Shown here one piece after another: positions 1-10,234 of a stretch of DNA of 64,000 nt (position 1 is its first letter; each line of letters opens with the position of its first letter). The notes beneath the pieces are model-generated. The model had not been told where the DNA came from and searched no databases. It saw only the letters and a list, made by a program, of their open reading frames with translations. A program made the position numbers and the translations under genes. Where the stretch lies: assembly GCA_015501605.1 (NCBI GenBank), contig JADNRZ010000008.1, forward strand, positions 1,302,001 to 1,366,000, read 5' to 3'. This stretch comes from Panaeolus papilionaceus (Eukaryota; Basidiomycota; Agaricomycetes; Agaricales).

Positions 1-314
1 TCAACCTTGGGAGTTGGACGAGGCGACGTTGCGGCTCTGAGAACTGGAATGGGCGTATCCCTAGGCTTGATGATCTTGGAAGGAGTCTTCTTAGCGGGGC
101 CCTGCTTAGATGGGGTAGCGTTGCTCGGTGTGGTCGAAACGCTGGGCGCTGGGGATCTGTTGGAATTCGCGTTGGCCTTGGCCTCACCTCGCGGTTTGGA
201 GCTCAGACTAAGGCGCCTGACAAGCTTGGTTGTAAACGAGATCTTCCGCTCGCGGTTAGGGGTGGAAGGGACAGAGGCAACTGGAGCCTTTCCGATGTCA
301 CCTGCCAATTGCAT
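1..314 (-). CDS. N-terminal part of a Ser/Thr/Pro-rich basic protein (3' end outside window)
   Basis: Reading the minus strand from an ATG at 314 gives an open frame of 104 codons to the window edge with no stop. The protein begins MQLAGDIGKAPVASVPSTP. It is rich in Ser, Thr, Pro, Lys and Arg, with a basic patch (TTKLVRRLSLSSKPR, about residues 28-42) and later runs such as KKTPSKIIKPR. It looks disordered, probably nuclear or phosphorylated; no domain is recognised. Codon use is regular and there is no low-quality repeat, which supports real coding. A plus-strand open frame over the same bases is its shadow. No function can be assigned from this fragment. Confidence 0.6.
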   Translation of the reverse strand, partial: MQLAGDIGKAPVASVPSTPNRERKISFTTKLVRRLSLSSKPRGEAKANANSNRSPAPSVSTTPSNATPSKQGPAKKTPSKIIKPRDTPIPVLRAATSPRPTPKV

Positions 315-1312
315 GATTAGTTTAGTGTTATGGGTTCGTCAAGGTATCGTCGTGAAGCAGATCGTGAAGTAAAGGAGAGGCAGGAAGGGGAAGACCAGAA
401 CACCAGAGGCAGAGGACACGGCTTTATACCAACAAGGTACGCCTCGCTGAGCTCGGGGACCACCCGAGACAATGTGGTGGTGTGGTTGGGCATTACAACA
501 AGAAAGAGCGGTGCGCCCAAGTTTGCTGGATTGGGCGCCCGTCACCTCAAGACGCGTTTCGTCCCGAAGATGAATGTTGATCAACATTGCGATGTGAAAC
601 CTTTTTTCACTAAATGAAGCATGTTGCGCATTTTCTCCTCCCTCTCCTCAGGCATTCCTGTCCTGTTCAGGGTCAAATTTAAAGCCTGTTCTAAAACAGG
701 CTCTGCCTAATTTTAAATCCCCTGAAGAAATGACAACACAACACAGGGCGAAAAGCGAGAGAAAGGAGAAAGCATACTGGATATTCATGATCAGCTTACA
801 CAACGCACTCTAACAGCGAATATTCCGAGCTACAAATCTGTAATAGGGTCAGGCACGTCGTCGATTTGAACTTTGGACGACTTGTGTGTAGGTTGAGGAG
901 CAAGGGAGAGTTCCAGTGGCTGTGCTTAAGCATCAATCGTTATTGATGGCAGCGGCAGTAATCTTATTTATATAGGGGCTCTATCGGACACCCGTTGTGC
1001 CAGTACTCTACACCAGTGCAATCACCAACAGTCGAATAGGTAAGTCTTGTGTATCAAGATAAGGTATAAGACATAGCGCTTTCCTAGACAGAAATCAGAC
1101 AGGCTGATCCATGATGGGGGTGATAGGTCGCGATTATTCATTGGAGTCAACTGCTTCAATAACAAGTGGTTTGCTTCTAATCACAGCCGCTTCTCATTTC
1201 TACAACACAGACAAACTATAACATAACACAATAAAGATACAGCGTCGTTTATATATTCTTAACCTCGGTCCTCCATGTCCACACTCCCCTTGCTAGACTT
1301 GCTTTTGTTGTT
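315..1312. other. Intergenic, nothing recognised
   Basis: About 1 kb between the start of the left-edge gene and the 3' end of panB. Short open frames exist on both strands, but none shows a domain, a signal peptide or convincing splice structure. It should hold the promoter of the left gene and the 3' UTR of panB. Confidence 0.5.
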
Positions 1313-2384
1313 TTAGGTCTGCTCTCCCCCAAGGCTCTCCAGGAAACGCTCCCATGTGCTATTGTCCATGGAGTAGCTCTCCTTTTGGGGATCTGGGAAC
1401 GACCCATCTCTGACGGCTTTTGCGTAGGCCTCGATACCTTTATCTCTCTCCTCCTGAAGATTGGCAAAGCGGCGAACAAACTTGGCTTTGTGTCCTGACC
1501 ACGTTCCCAATAAATCATCATACACCAATACCTGCAACATAACCGTTAATGGACGAAAGACTCGTATGTGTGAAAGACGTTCTCACCTGTCCACTTGTAT
1601 GAGGACCTGCTCCAATACCGATCGTCGGGATCCTCAGGCGGTCTGTGATTAACTTGCCAAGCTCCTGTGGAACTGCCTCGACGACGATAGAGAATGCACC
1701 TGCTGCTTCAAGAGCCAGTGCATCGTTCAGCACCTTTCTCGCACTCTCAACGCATCTGCCTTGGACTCTGTAACCAGACAGCGCAGCATGACGCTGTGGG
1801 AGCAGTCCCACATGCGCCATAACCGGTATCCCCACATCTGTCAACCGGCGCACTACATGCTCAATCTCCGCCCCACCCTCAATCTTAACGCCCTCCACCC
1901 TGCCTTCTTGCATCAGCCTAACTGCATTCCTAATAGCATCGCTCGTCGAGGTACAGTACGTCCCAAATGGCATGTCCGCTACGATGAGTGGGTGCGTCGT
2001 TCCGCGTGCAACAGCGGCGGCATGGTGCACCATTTCAGACAACGTGAGCTGGGTGGTGGAAGAGTACCCGAGACATACTTGAGCGAGCGAGTCGCCGACG
2101 AGTGTGATGTCTGTGAGTGGTGTCGATGAGCACGCCTTTGCGGTAGGGTAGTCGTATGCCGTCACCATTGTGATTGGTGTCTTAGATTGTCGGAGGTTAT
2201 GCAGGGTCTGGATGGTGACTTTCTTCCGAGGGGGCGCAGGCGCCGAGTCGTCTTTGGTGGATGGTGGACGCACACTCATCCATCGCCGCACCATTTCGAA
2301 TTGTCGGAAGGCATTGCGTTCAAGATTGAGCAAGTCGTGCGACCTGGTGCGAAGTGCTGAGGTTGCGGAGGCAGATAGTATCAT
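1313..2384 (-). CDS. panB: 3-methyl-2-oxobutanoate (ketopantoate) hydroxymethyltransferase, mitochondrial
   Basis: Two exons, 2384-1587 and 1531-1313, joined across a 55-nt intron (GTGAGA...TTGCAG), give 338 aa. The enzyme transfers a hydroxymethyl group from 5,10-methylene-THF to 2-oxoisovalerate to make ketopantoate, the first step to pantothenate and CoA. Visible family motifs: MVTAYDYPTA, VGDSLAQVCLGYSSTTQLT, DMPFGTY, VKIEGG, AHVGLLPQ, VVEAVP and IPTIGIGAG, the last running directly across the splice into VLVYDDLLG. The first 45 or so residues are rich in Arg and Ser and lack acidic clusters early on, as in a mitochondrial presequence; the fungal homologue (ECM31/panB) is mitochondrial. 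Length fits the family. The ATG at 2384 is the most upstream in frame before the conserved core. No defects seen. Confidence 0.95.
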
Positions 2385-3514
2385 ATTGGTCGGATCTCCA
2401 CGGTGATTCCGATTTTGGTTTTCAGGAGTGGTAGGTGAAAAAGTAAGAGCTATCTTTCCTCAAATGAGGCTTGGAAGACTTGATCAGGTTTAGATGGGTG
2501 GTTGGAGCAAAAGTGTGGCGCGCACCTGGGTGGGTCCAGGTGGGGAGAGACGATGTTAGTGGTGTCGTTAGTTCTGAACTGGGTCAGTTTTATGGGGTCC
2601 TGCATACCCGGAGCCATAACAAATGATGAGAGCTGAGGAAACCAAGATGCTGACGAGTAACATACTGGATTTGAGCTGCACTCTGCGTCTTGTGATCCCA
2701 CTTTGGATTATTATGCAGCGATGAGGCCATGTCATGGTCCGATTGTGTCCTCTTTCATATTCCACACACGGAGCTTTCAGCTTATGAAATAAAATCTCGG
2801 CCAATCGTGCAAGCGGGACAACAAGCAAGTCCCACTTTAACCGGTTATGGTGCCATTCCGTAGTAGAAAAACCGCATGGGATAGCAGGGGATAACCGGCT
2901 TCATCTCTATCAGACAGCGTTGGGCAATATCAAAGTTGTGTGGTGACTCTGCTCTGGCTTCCAGGGCTGTCGGAACTTGCTTGGTCAAACAAGTTGGCTT
3001 CCGGGACAGCAATTACCGGATGCCGATGGATCCACAAGCATCTTCATCATGTGAGTTCCACGTGAGGAGACGCGTCGCGTAGCGCGACATTTGCCATTAG
3101 GTTTTCGCTGCTTTCACATCGCTAGATCGCGTTTGCGATACAGAAAATCAGTTTAAATTGTATAAGTATGCTTCAAATATATGTTACGTTTCCTATCTGT
3201 CCGCATTGTCTTGACCTCGGATCAACGACTCAGAGGAGAACATGCGTGGCCAACGCATCAATCATGGACAAACGCCAACAGACGCCAACTAAACTTAGAG
3301 TCGCTGTATCTTTACTGCGACGTCGTTGGAGAGAACAAATTGAGTTATTTTACCCTCGAAAGCCAAAGGGATCCACATGGGATCTTTATATAGGAGCACG
3401 ATAAGAGGAATTGAAGGAGAATTCGCGCTCCCTGTCATGCAAATATAAGAGGCCTACATAAATTGTATTCATAATCGAAAAACCATCACAATACGAGCCA
3501 TATACGTAAACAAT
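2385..3514. other. Intergenic, nothing recognised
   Basis: About 1.1 kb upstream of panB. Short open frames (under 90 codons) on both strands lack motifs and overlap one another in different frames. The region must contain the panB promoter. No repeat, RNA gene or spliced gene could be supported. Confidence 0.45.
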
Positions 3515-4217
3515 CTAACAGTAATGTTGACCACAGGTACAATGGGTCTCTTCGAACATTCTCTTCATCAGATCCCCAAAAGCACCAGGCTGCAAACGAT
3601 CCAAGGCCGATTGTGCAACCCTCTCTTTCCCTGCATCGCTATCAACATACTTCGTACTCTCTCCCGCAACCACCCCGAACACCTCTTCCTCTCGTTCTAT
3701 TCTCCCGAGCAGGTCCTTAAACCCATCGCAAACCATACCCATCGAAACATTCCTCCAGCCTCTACCCTTCTTTAATTCTCTATTCCCCTTAAAGCGCCAC
3801 ACTCTTCCAAAAGAGCCTTCTCCTGTCCATTGAGGACTGTGCGGTTCTTAATCACGCCAAACAGGCCTTTCTTGAGCAATGCAGTAACACTGTACGTGAG
3901 TCCCATCCAAATGAAAGCACAAGGCACCGTGTCTTGGATTTGAAGGATTGTAGAAATGGCCGACGCACGAATACCATTAAATCTCCAGATGGTGGAAAGA
4001 CGGATCGTTGCATTTAATATCATAGCGGACACTTCACGTGGTCCTGCACTGCGAATTTCAACTGAATGAGTTGTTGTCTGGTTAGTAAATGCGTGAACAT
4101 CACGACGTACGGTGGGCACATAAAGGTAAGAAAATCCCGAAATTCTGAAACGCTGATATCTTCCAAAATGATAGGATTGTTCGTGGAAGAGCCACGAATT
4201 TCGCCGTCAAACGTCAT
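3515..4217 (-). pseudogene. BTB/POZ-domain protein, 5'-truncated and frameshifted
   Basis: The minus strand from 4217 encodes the middle of a fungal BTB protein: EIRGSSTNNPIILEDISVSEFRDFL matches the usual EGSS-NPI-LE-VSV-EFRDFL stretch of Agaricomycete BTB proteins. An intron at 4110-4049 (GTACGT, branch TACTAAC, CGCAG) joins in phase to TIRLSTIWRFNGIRASAI, the helical follow-on of the family. Two defects are visible. No exon encoding the start of the BTB fold (FRV--TLFKVHR...FRDMFSLP) is found upstream. Near 3780 the frame ends at a TAA, while the rest of the C-terminus (KKGRGWRNVS ... ETHCTCGQHYC, to 3515) continues in another frame, implying a 1-2 nt indel or an unrecognised intron. It belongs to a different BTB subgroup from the cluster at 23-47 kb. 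Probable pseudogene; a shortened live gene is possible. Confidence 0.6.
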
Positions 4218-4816
4218 CGACAGCCCAATCAGCCTGCAAGTCCTTCTTGCGCTGAGATACAGATGGTAGGCCGGGCATTAAAGTGGAAAGGTGGAAAGTA
4301 GCAACGAGACTGACTCTGACAGAACCTGACCTCTTGCACATTATATATGTCGCAAATTGGAGCGGATTGACAACGATATAATTCACGATAATGAGTGTGG
4401 GGCCAGGACGCTGTGTATATTAAAGCTTCAAACGAGGAACGTCATAATGATGACTTGGATCCTGTCATGAAAGGGAGGAGTCAACAATGGCGAAAAGGCA
4501 AAGGCGGTAGGTCGATGAAAAGCACTCACAAAAGGACGGTCAACAAAGTAACCGCATCACTCACAATCTGATTGCCACCAGGACCGACATAGAGCAGTGT
4601 AATAAACTCACACCAAAGGAACAGAGGTAAAATTCCTGCTACAACGATACGTTGCAAGATCGATATCCGATTGGATGGATGGAGTTGATGAACAAAAACA
4701 ACATATACAGTAGGCTTACTTAGCGTCAAGGATTAAGGCCCTCATATGAGCAAGACAAAACGCCGAATAACATAGCAGATACAAAGGTGAAGAGTGAGTG
4801 AGAAGATCGGTATGAT
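4218..4816. other. Intergenic, nothing recognised
   Basis: About 600 bp between the truncated BTB gene and the LSM4 stop. No missing BTB 5' exon was found here, nor any other coding signal. It should hold the LSM4 3' UTR. Confidence 0.45.
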
Positions 4817-5513
4817 TTAGGCCCCTCGCCCTCGTCCTCTGCCGCCACGCATCGGTCCACCGCGACCACCGCGACCTGTACAAGCTTATGAGCCACAATA
4901 TAGGTTCTTGAGATGCAGTAACATTACCTCCACGCATGTTTCCTCTCCCTAAGCAAGTAGAAGACACAAAGACCAGGAAATCAGTGGTTGGATTTATAAA
5001 GGCTAATCAGCAACTGACCTGGCGCATGTCCGCCGCGTGCACTCCGTCCCGCATCTCTTGCGCGGTTCTGCTCCTCTTTCACGACATCCAGAAGAGCATC
5101 GGGGACACGAAGGTATTTTATCTAAATCATAATCAAAAGTTTAGCTCAAAAGGTCACCATTGATCGCAAAGGAACAAAGACGCACCGTGCTGCCACGGAT
5201 ATAACACTCCTTCAGCTTCCAAAAACGATCACCATCGGCGTTTGTTTGATATACCTCTCTCAGTGTGATATTCATGAAGTTATCGCAGTTTACAAGGTGT
5301 CCGTTTAGCGTTTCACCATTCTTGAGCTCGACAAGCTGGTCAAAATCAAATCAAGAGCCAATGGATCAATTCAAATTATTTGGTGATCGTGCATCAGCTG
5401 TAAATTGTTGGCGTCTCACCATAGGCTTATTTTGGGCCGCTGTTAGGAGCGATAGTGGGAGCTGCAGCTTTGCATTAGCGTCGAGAGATAAGAGATTATG
5501 GGATGCTTACCAT
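4817..5513 (-). CDS. LSM4: U6 snRNA-associated Sm-like protein LSm4
   Basis: Six exons on the minus strand: 5513-5511, 5461-5420, 5335-5186, 5121-5019, 4948-4928 and 4875-4817, all in phase, give 125 aa. LSm4 is a subunit of the LSm1-7 ring (cytoplasmic mRNA decapping) and the LSm2-8 ring (nuclear U6 snRNP). The Sm1 motif ([42 protein letters not shown]) and Sm2 motif ([13 protein letters not shown], then [12 protein letters not shown]) match eukaryotic LSm4 almost residue for residue. The tail is an RGG/GRG-rich tract (GRGGRGG...[10 protein letters not shown]) typical of the family. The first coding exon is only the ATG, followed at once by GTAAGC. Start choice is secure because LSm4 proteins begin M-LPLSLL. 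Because the gene is cut into small exons it has no long open frame and is easy to miss. Confidence 0.95.
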
Positions 5514-5960
5514 GGTGATGAATGTCGTGAGTGGTGGTGGTTGGGGTTGAGTCGAACGTGCAGTTGCCAGTGGACGCGTTTGTGACGAAATCTTCGCACG
5601 CTGCTCATCGTCAAGACCGGTGAGCTCACGAGCGTGACTATGATTTTGATTCCGTCCATCATTGAGCTTGCAGATTTGACATTGAAATTCACTACGTTTT
5701 ATCTCAAGATCTCGAATATTTTAGGAATTCAACGACAACATCGCACTGATAATTCAAAATAGAGGTGGCATTACAAAATACATCGCGCAGGCACGATGGC
5801 GCACAAGAGCAGATACGTTACACAAAATAAAACTAATGAAAAATTTGTAGAATGGAAATGTGAGTTAATGTGTCCGAAATACCGTTATACACTGGCCAAA
5901 CAGGATTGTATACCGTGGAGAAGCAGCCGAAGCGCTTCCTGGGGCGATTGCTAATCAAGT

Positions 5961-6413
5961 CTAAGAGACGATCATGACGCCAATGTTGACCCCATCAGCC
6001 TCAAGGATCTCAGCGAGGTCGTCGAGCTCCTTGTCATGAGACTTGTGGTGGTCCTTACGGTGGCTTGTGGGCTCCTTGCTATGCTTCACGCGTTGTGCAT
6101 GCAGCTCTTTCTCCGTGTCTTTGCTTTTGCCAAACACCGATTCCAAAATGCCTTCAATATCGATATTCAACCAATTGTGGTCATCGTCCTCCTCGACTTC
6201 GTAGGAGTAGTGGTGCTTCCTCTGCTCCTGGTGGTCTTCTGGGAGTATCTCAACGATGTCGTAATGTGCTTGGTGAGACTTCTGGCTGGGCTGTTTGGCA
6301 GCATGGATGAGGTCAGGGAGGATGTCATACTGAGCAGGGATATAGAGCGCTTGGGCTGGGATAGCGAGGAGAGAGGCTGAGGTAGCCAAAAAGCTGATGC
6401 TGAGTAATTTCAT
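5961..6413 (-). CDS. Secreted His/Asp-rich protein, unknown function
   Basis: A single coding exon of 150 aa. Residues 1-22 (MKLLSISFLATSASLLAIPA...) form a clear signal peptide. The mature part has no cysteines, is rich in His, Asp, Glu and Lys (EVEEDDDHNW, HRKDHHKSHDKELDDL), and ends in a hydrophobic NIGVMIV stretch. His-Asp/Glu clusters suggest divalent-metal binding, but that is inference. A probable 5' UTR intron lies just upstream (acceptor TTTTTCAG ending about 15 nt before the ATG), the same layout as in the neighbouring small secreted genes, and an ATATAAAC box lies near 6530. It sits at the edge of the small-secreted-protein array and may share its regulation. No family recognised. 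Confidence 0.75.
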   Translation of the reverse strand: MKLLSISFLATSASLLAIPAQALYIPAQYDILPDLIHAAKQPSQKSHQAHYDIVEILPEDHQEQRKHHYSYEVEEDDDHNWLNIDIEGILESVFGKSKDTEKELHAQRVKHSKEPTSHRKDHHKSHDKELDDLAEILEADGVNIGVMIVS

Positions 6414-6879
6414 GTTTGGGTTTATCTGAAAAATAAAGCAAGGTGAGAAAAGTTCAGGTGAGGAGATGGACGTACTGACTTGCTAGTAGGGAAAGAATGT
6501 ATAGGAAACGAGCGAGCACGTACGAGGGGTTTATATGGGTCTTCATCCTCATCTAGGCATGAAAGACAGCTTTCTTGTTCATGAAGAGTTGCATCCCACA
6601 GCATTTCATACTCTGGCTCCCATACCCATAACGACATAATGCATGGAGGTGGCTAGGCGCAGCTGCGGAGGGATTCAACCACTTAAAGTTTCTTAACATT
6701 AAGGCGTCATTGATGCATGAATGATGATGATATATGTCCATTGCATTTCAGAAACACTGGGAAAGCGTTGAATATTCAACTCGCGACAACAAGAATTATG
6801 GCAAACACATACCTTGCTAAGTAGTTATCGTTGTCCCATTATTATGAGGACAAAATAACGCTCGTCATATGCTCAATGC

Positions 6880-7056
6880 TTAGGCAACCTTGCAGCATTT
6901 ATAACACCCTGGACCACCCCCCACGACTTGAGGAGTAGGACAAGGGGGTATTACATCGATGCAATAATCCGGACAAACCAGCCCAGTAGCAGTGGGAGTC
7001 GTCGCGCCTGCCAATTGGAAGGCAGCAATCAAGGCAAAACCGAGGGCGAGCTTCAT
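6880..7056 (-). CDS. Small secreted six-cysteine protein (SSP-A, subfamily II)
   Basis: 58 aa, one coding exon. A signal peptide (MKLALGFALIAAFQLAGA) precedes a short mature peptide with cysteines at 28, 32, 39, 51, 54 and 55, spacing C-x3-C-x6-C-x11-C-x2-C-C, and the core GGGPGCYKCC near the C-terminus. The same spacing occurs in four other genes of the array. The GGPGC(F/Y)xCC core looks like a small disulfide-bonded fold. Role unknown: secreted effector, antimicrobial peptide or fruiting-body protein are all possible. A TATTTAAA box lies near 7183. Confidence 0.75.
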   Translation of the reverse strand: MKLALGFALIAAFQLAGATTPTATGLVCPDYCIDVIPPCPTPQVVGGGPGCYKCCKVA

Positions 7057-7533
7057 TTCTTGGAGTAGAATCTAAGAACGCATCAGCAATGGTCCCGTGC
7101 ATTTGGGTTCTATCCGACGTTCACCAACCTGCGAATGGAGGAGTCGAGGGGCAGCTTGCTCGAAGCAGAATGCAGCACTGGTTTAAATACCTAACACAGA
7201 GTTAGCTGCGGGTAGATGCCCGCTGTCGTGCATAAATATGAGATGCTGGGCATATGACCAAGCTGTGATGTTAAGCGAGTACATCTTGCCAATGAATTGG
7301 ATTCTGCAACAGATGACCTCACGTTGCCAGAAACCCTACTTGACGTGATGCTCCCGAGCAGTGGAGCAACTCTAAAGAATTAGGGGTTTGAAACCTCGGA
7401 AAATAGGTAGGATTCGTCGGTAAGACTAATAGATGGATCATCACGAGTACATCGTAGTTATCTACACTAAAAGATTCGTCAGCATGTTTCGTCAAGGTGA
7501 ATGATCAGGGCGGTTAGGTGCTAACCTTCATAT

Positions 7534-7704
7534 CTAGCTCCCGATTGTAATAGGGCCGCAACAACTAGCACAACCTGTGGATGCGCAATCAAGTTCCGCT
7601 CGAGTGCAGAATTGTGGGCAAAGTATGGGCGAGGGCACTGCAATTGCAGAGGTAGTGACTGATGCTATGAAAGCGAACGCAAAGGCGAAAGTTTGGAGCT
7701 TCAT
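7534..7704 (-). CDS. Small secreted six-cysteine protein (SSP-B, subfamily I)
   Basis: 56 aa. Signal peptide MKLQTFAFAFAFIASVTTSAIA, then PSPILCPQFCTRAELDC and CASCC; cysteines at 29, 33, 40, 45, 48 and 49 (C-x3-C-x6-C-x4-C-x2-C-C). Closest to the genes at 9214 and 10829 but with a shorter third loop (4 residues instead of 9). After the TAG, a donor (GTTAGC), branch (CATGCTGAC) and acceptor (TTTTAG) mark a 3' UTR intron conserved in the sister genes. A TATAAAAAGG box lies near 7842. Function unknown. Confidence 0.75.
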   Translation of the reverse strand: MKLQTFAFAFAFIASVTTSAIAVPSPILCPQFCTRAELDCASTGCASCCGPITIGS

Positions 7705-8409
7705 TTCTTAACGACTATCTGCGCTAACCAGTCAGTATCAAGTCATATATGATTCAAATATACGAGGACGACCCAGGTTGTAGCTTGATCCGATGAGTTG
7801 AAGAAAGTATTTCTTGTGCTTGTCTGGTGTTGTATCGTCCTTTTTATACCTCCAGCACACCTATCTCACTGCCTAGAAATCGCCAGTAATATCCTATAAG
7901 ATGAGAATAAAAACCTTACAGTGATGGATTTTTATCACTACCCATTATTCAGATTTACGGCCTTCGACCAAGGAAAAGAATTGCAAGTAAACTTGCTTTC
8001 TCCCACCTATCACCGGTGGATGTGTATACAAGGCTCTCGGGCGGCGATAGCCACTGATCCTAAAGTTATACTGGTACGCATCAGCGCTCCCATTTCCAAG
8101 TTCCGGAAACAGGGATAAGGTGATGAGGAAATAACTCACTATAAATATACCTGCGTTTAAAGTACGAGTGATACAGAATCAAGGCACAAAATAAATGCTT
8201 CACCATGACCAATTACTCCGATACAACGCACTTATTCACAAAACATAGTTTTCAAATGTTTTTATATCTACCGTTTTGACTCATTTGGTTTGAGACATGC
8301 GGTTCATCTGAATAGAAAATAAAATTAGCATTAGGTCGACAACACCCAGGCGTTCAATGAATTGATAAACGTACCACTATAACATCTCATTGGATCGAAT
8401 TATTGCGGA

Positions 8410-8574
8410 AAATAGCTGCACAGAAAGCAACCGGGACCGCCAGATAGCGTCTGAAGTAGTGGGCATTCGACGACTTTTGCAGCGAAGTTCGTTACAAAAC
8501 TTAGCCAGAGGTGGAGTAAGTCCATTCGAGAGAACGACGAGAGCCAAGGCAGCAGAATTTTAGAGGAATTTAAT
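8410..8574 (-). pseudogene. Dead copy of a subfamily II small secreted protein
   Basis: Aligned with the genes at 10073 and 11726, the start codon is ATT instead of ATG (8574-8572). The leader is scrambled, AKFCNELRC is recognisable (compare AKFCSDIC and AKFCDDVC), and the later LSGGPGCFLC core is in another frame. The stop-equivalent codon is TAT. Start loss, frameshift and stop loss together make this a pseudogene of the module's second gene. Confidence 0.75.
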
Positions 8575-8757
8575 GCTCTGAACAACAAATAGAAACGAGA
8601 CGAAATCCGATTCGCGGATTCGTCAGAAAATCAGAGAAATTCCGAAATCATGGGTAACGCTCGAAAGACCTAGTCTGCGATAACAAGTCTGTTGAACGAT
8701 ACCTTGAATGAAGCCATAATTTCTAGAGTTTAGCCAGATTAACACCATTAAGTGGCG

Positions 8758-8850
8758 TACATTCACGAGCATGTCGTGGTTCAACCCAGAAGGACTCGGA
8801 TACAATTCAATCTCATTGGCGTGTTGTGATGGTGTGTTTGCCAACAACCA
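8758..8850 (+). repeat. Copy 1 of a roughly 90-bp dispersed direct repeat
   Basis: Begins TACATTCACGAGCATGTCGT and ends with a TTTGCCAACAACCA stretch. A second copy in the same orientation lies at 14002-14085 with small indels in the middle. The two copies bracket most of the secreted-protein array. No open frame is shared convincingly between them. Confidence 0.75.
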
Positions 8851-9213
8851 ATCATCTTGCTCGCATCTTGCTCTATTCTCTACGTACGTTCATGTACGTC
8901 TTCATACGTACGACCAAGCTACAATGTGAGACGGATACGTGTTGTCGATGATTGAAATAGACAACAAATGGCCTCACATTTCAGAAACCCTACTTGACAT
9001 GAAGTCCCCATGAGGGAGCAATCTCACAGAACTAGGAGCAAGTTGAAACCCCAGCGGAAAATGGGTAGGATTCATCATTCGTCAAGGATTCACCGGTAAG
9101 ACTAACAAAAGGGCCATCGTAATTACATAGAAATTATTTACACTGAGAAATTGTCAGCATGATTCGTAAAATGAAGGACCAGCACAGTTCGGTGCTCACC
9201 TTTCGTAGGTTCT

Positions 9214-9399
9214 CTAAGCTGCGGTTGTAGTTTGGGGACAACAAACGTAGCAGCCCCCACCAGGAGGAATCCCTGGAACACACAGGTTTTCGTCTCGAGT
9301 ACAAATATGTGGGCAAAATATGGGCTGCGGCGCTGCCATTGCTGAAGTAGTGATCGACGCTATAAATGCGAAAGCGAAGGCGAACGTTTGGAACTTCAT
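9214..9399 (-). CDS. Small secreted six-cysteine protein (SSP-C, subfamily I)
   Basis: 61 aa. Signal peptide MKFQTFAFAFAFIASITTSAMA, then APQPIFCPHICTRDENLC, the loop VPGIPPGGGC and YVCC, ending PQTTTAA. Cysteines at 29, 33, 40, 50, 53 and 54 (C-x3-C-x6-C-x9-C-x2-C-C). The protein at 10829 is nearly identical. Downstream of the stop, GTGAGC ... CATGCTGAC ... TTTCTCAG marks a 3' UTR intron of about 55 nt. The promoter has TATAAAAGGG near 9541. Function unknown; the most conserved member, so a good reference for the family. Confidence 0.8.
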   Translation of the reverse strand: MKFQTFAFAFAFIASITTSAMAAPQPIFCPHICTRDENLCVPGIPPGGGCYVCCPQTTTAA

Positions 9400-10072
9400 T
9401 TCTCGGGATAACTGTCTGCATTAAAAATCATTCATTGAATAATTTAATTATATTATTCGAGTATGTGAGGACGAACCTGGTCGTGACTTTATCAAATTAG
9501 GTGAAGGTGTTTCTCGCTCATATCTAGTTCGCTATCGTCCCTTTTATACCCTCTGTATACATAGGTTATCTCGGAGAAATTGCCAGTAACTCCTCAATCA
9601 GGGAAAAAACAGTGGTGCTGGATTTTTGTCAAGGAATTCAGCAAAAGAATTGCAAGTAGGTTTACTCCCCGCCAATGGTCATAATTTGTATACTGATATT
9701 AAACCGCGATAGCTGCTCCTAAAAATAGATTGGTACGCATCAGCGCTTCCATTGCAAACGTCTAAAAATAAAGAGAGGTACCACACCTATACGCCATCTA
9801 TGTACATTCAAAGTACCAGTGATCAGAATCAACATACACAGAGATACTTCACCACGATAACACATTCCAAATTGAATTATCCGCAAAACAAGGTTTTCGA
9901 AGGATGTTGTCTTTATTGACATTATCAATACATTCCGTTCTTTATTTCCGAGTTATCTGGGTACTAGTAGCGAAAGACACCATCATCAGGCCCAGGCTTT
10001 AAAGCTTTGTGAGTTCGTAAACATACCACAGGAATACGTCTCGCTGTGCTACAATGTCAATTACGGCCAGCC

Positions 10073-10234
10073 CTAGCAGCACCTAAAGCAACCAGGACCG
10101 CCGACTTGCACTTTTGGTGGGACACACGGAATCTCATCGTCGGTGCAAATGTCGGAACAAAACTTCGCCTCAGATAATGCGAGGGAAAATGCGAAGGTAA
10201 GGATCAATGCAAAGGACTGGTATTGAAATTTCAT
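10073..10234 (-). CDS. Small secreted six-cysteine protein (SSP-D, subfamily II)
   Basis: 53 aa. Signal peptide MKFQYQSFALILTFAFSLALS, mature start EAKFCSDIC, core VGGPGCFRCC at the very C-terminus. Cysteines at 26, 30, 37, 49, 52 and 53 (C-x3-C-x6-C-x11-C-x2-C-C). A 5' UTR intron (GTAAGT ... TTTTTTTCAG) ends three bases before the ATG. A TATAAATT box lies near 10368. Second gene of the middle repeat unit. Confidence 0.75.
   Translation of the reverse strand: MKFQYQSFALILTFAFSLALSEAKFCSDICTDDEIPCVPPKVQVGGPGCFRCC

Noticed and set aside
7..372. Plus-strand 121-codon open frame at the left edge
   Set aside because: Antisense to the Ser/Thr/Pro-rich coding frame starting at 314, which has the more plausible composition and start.
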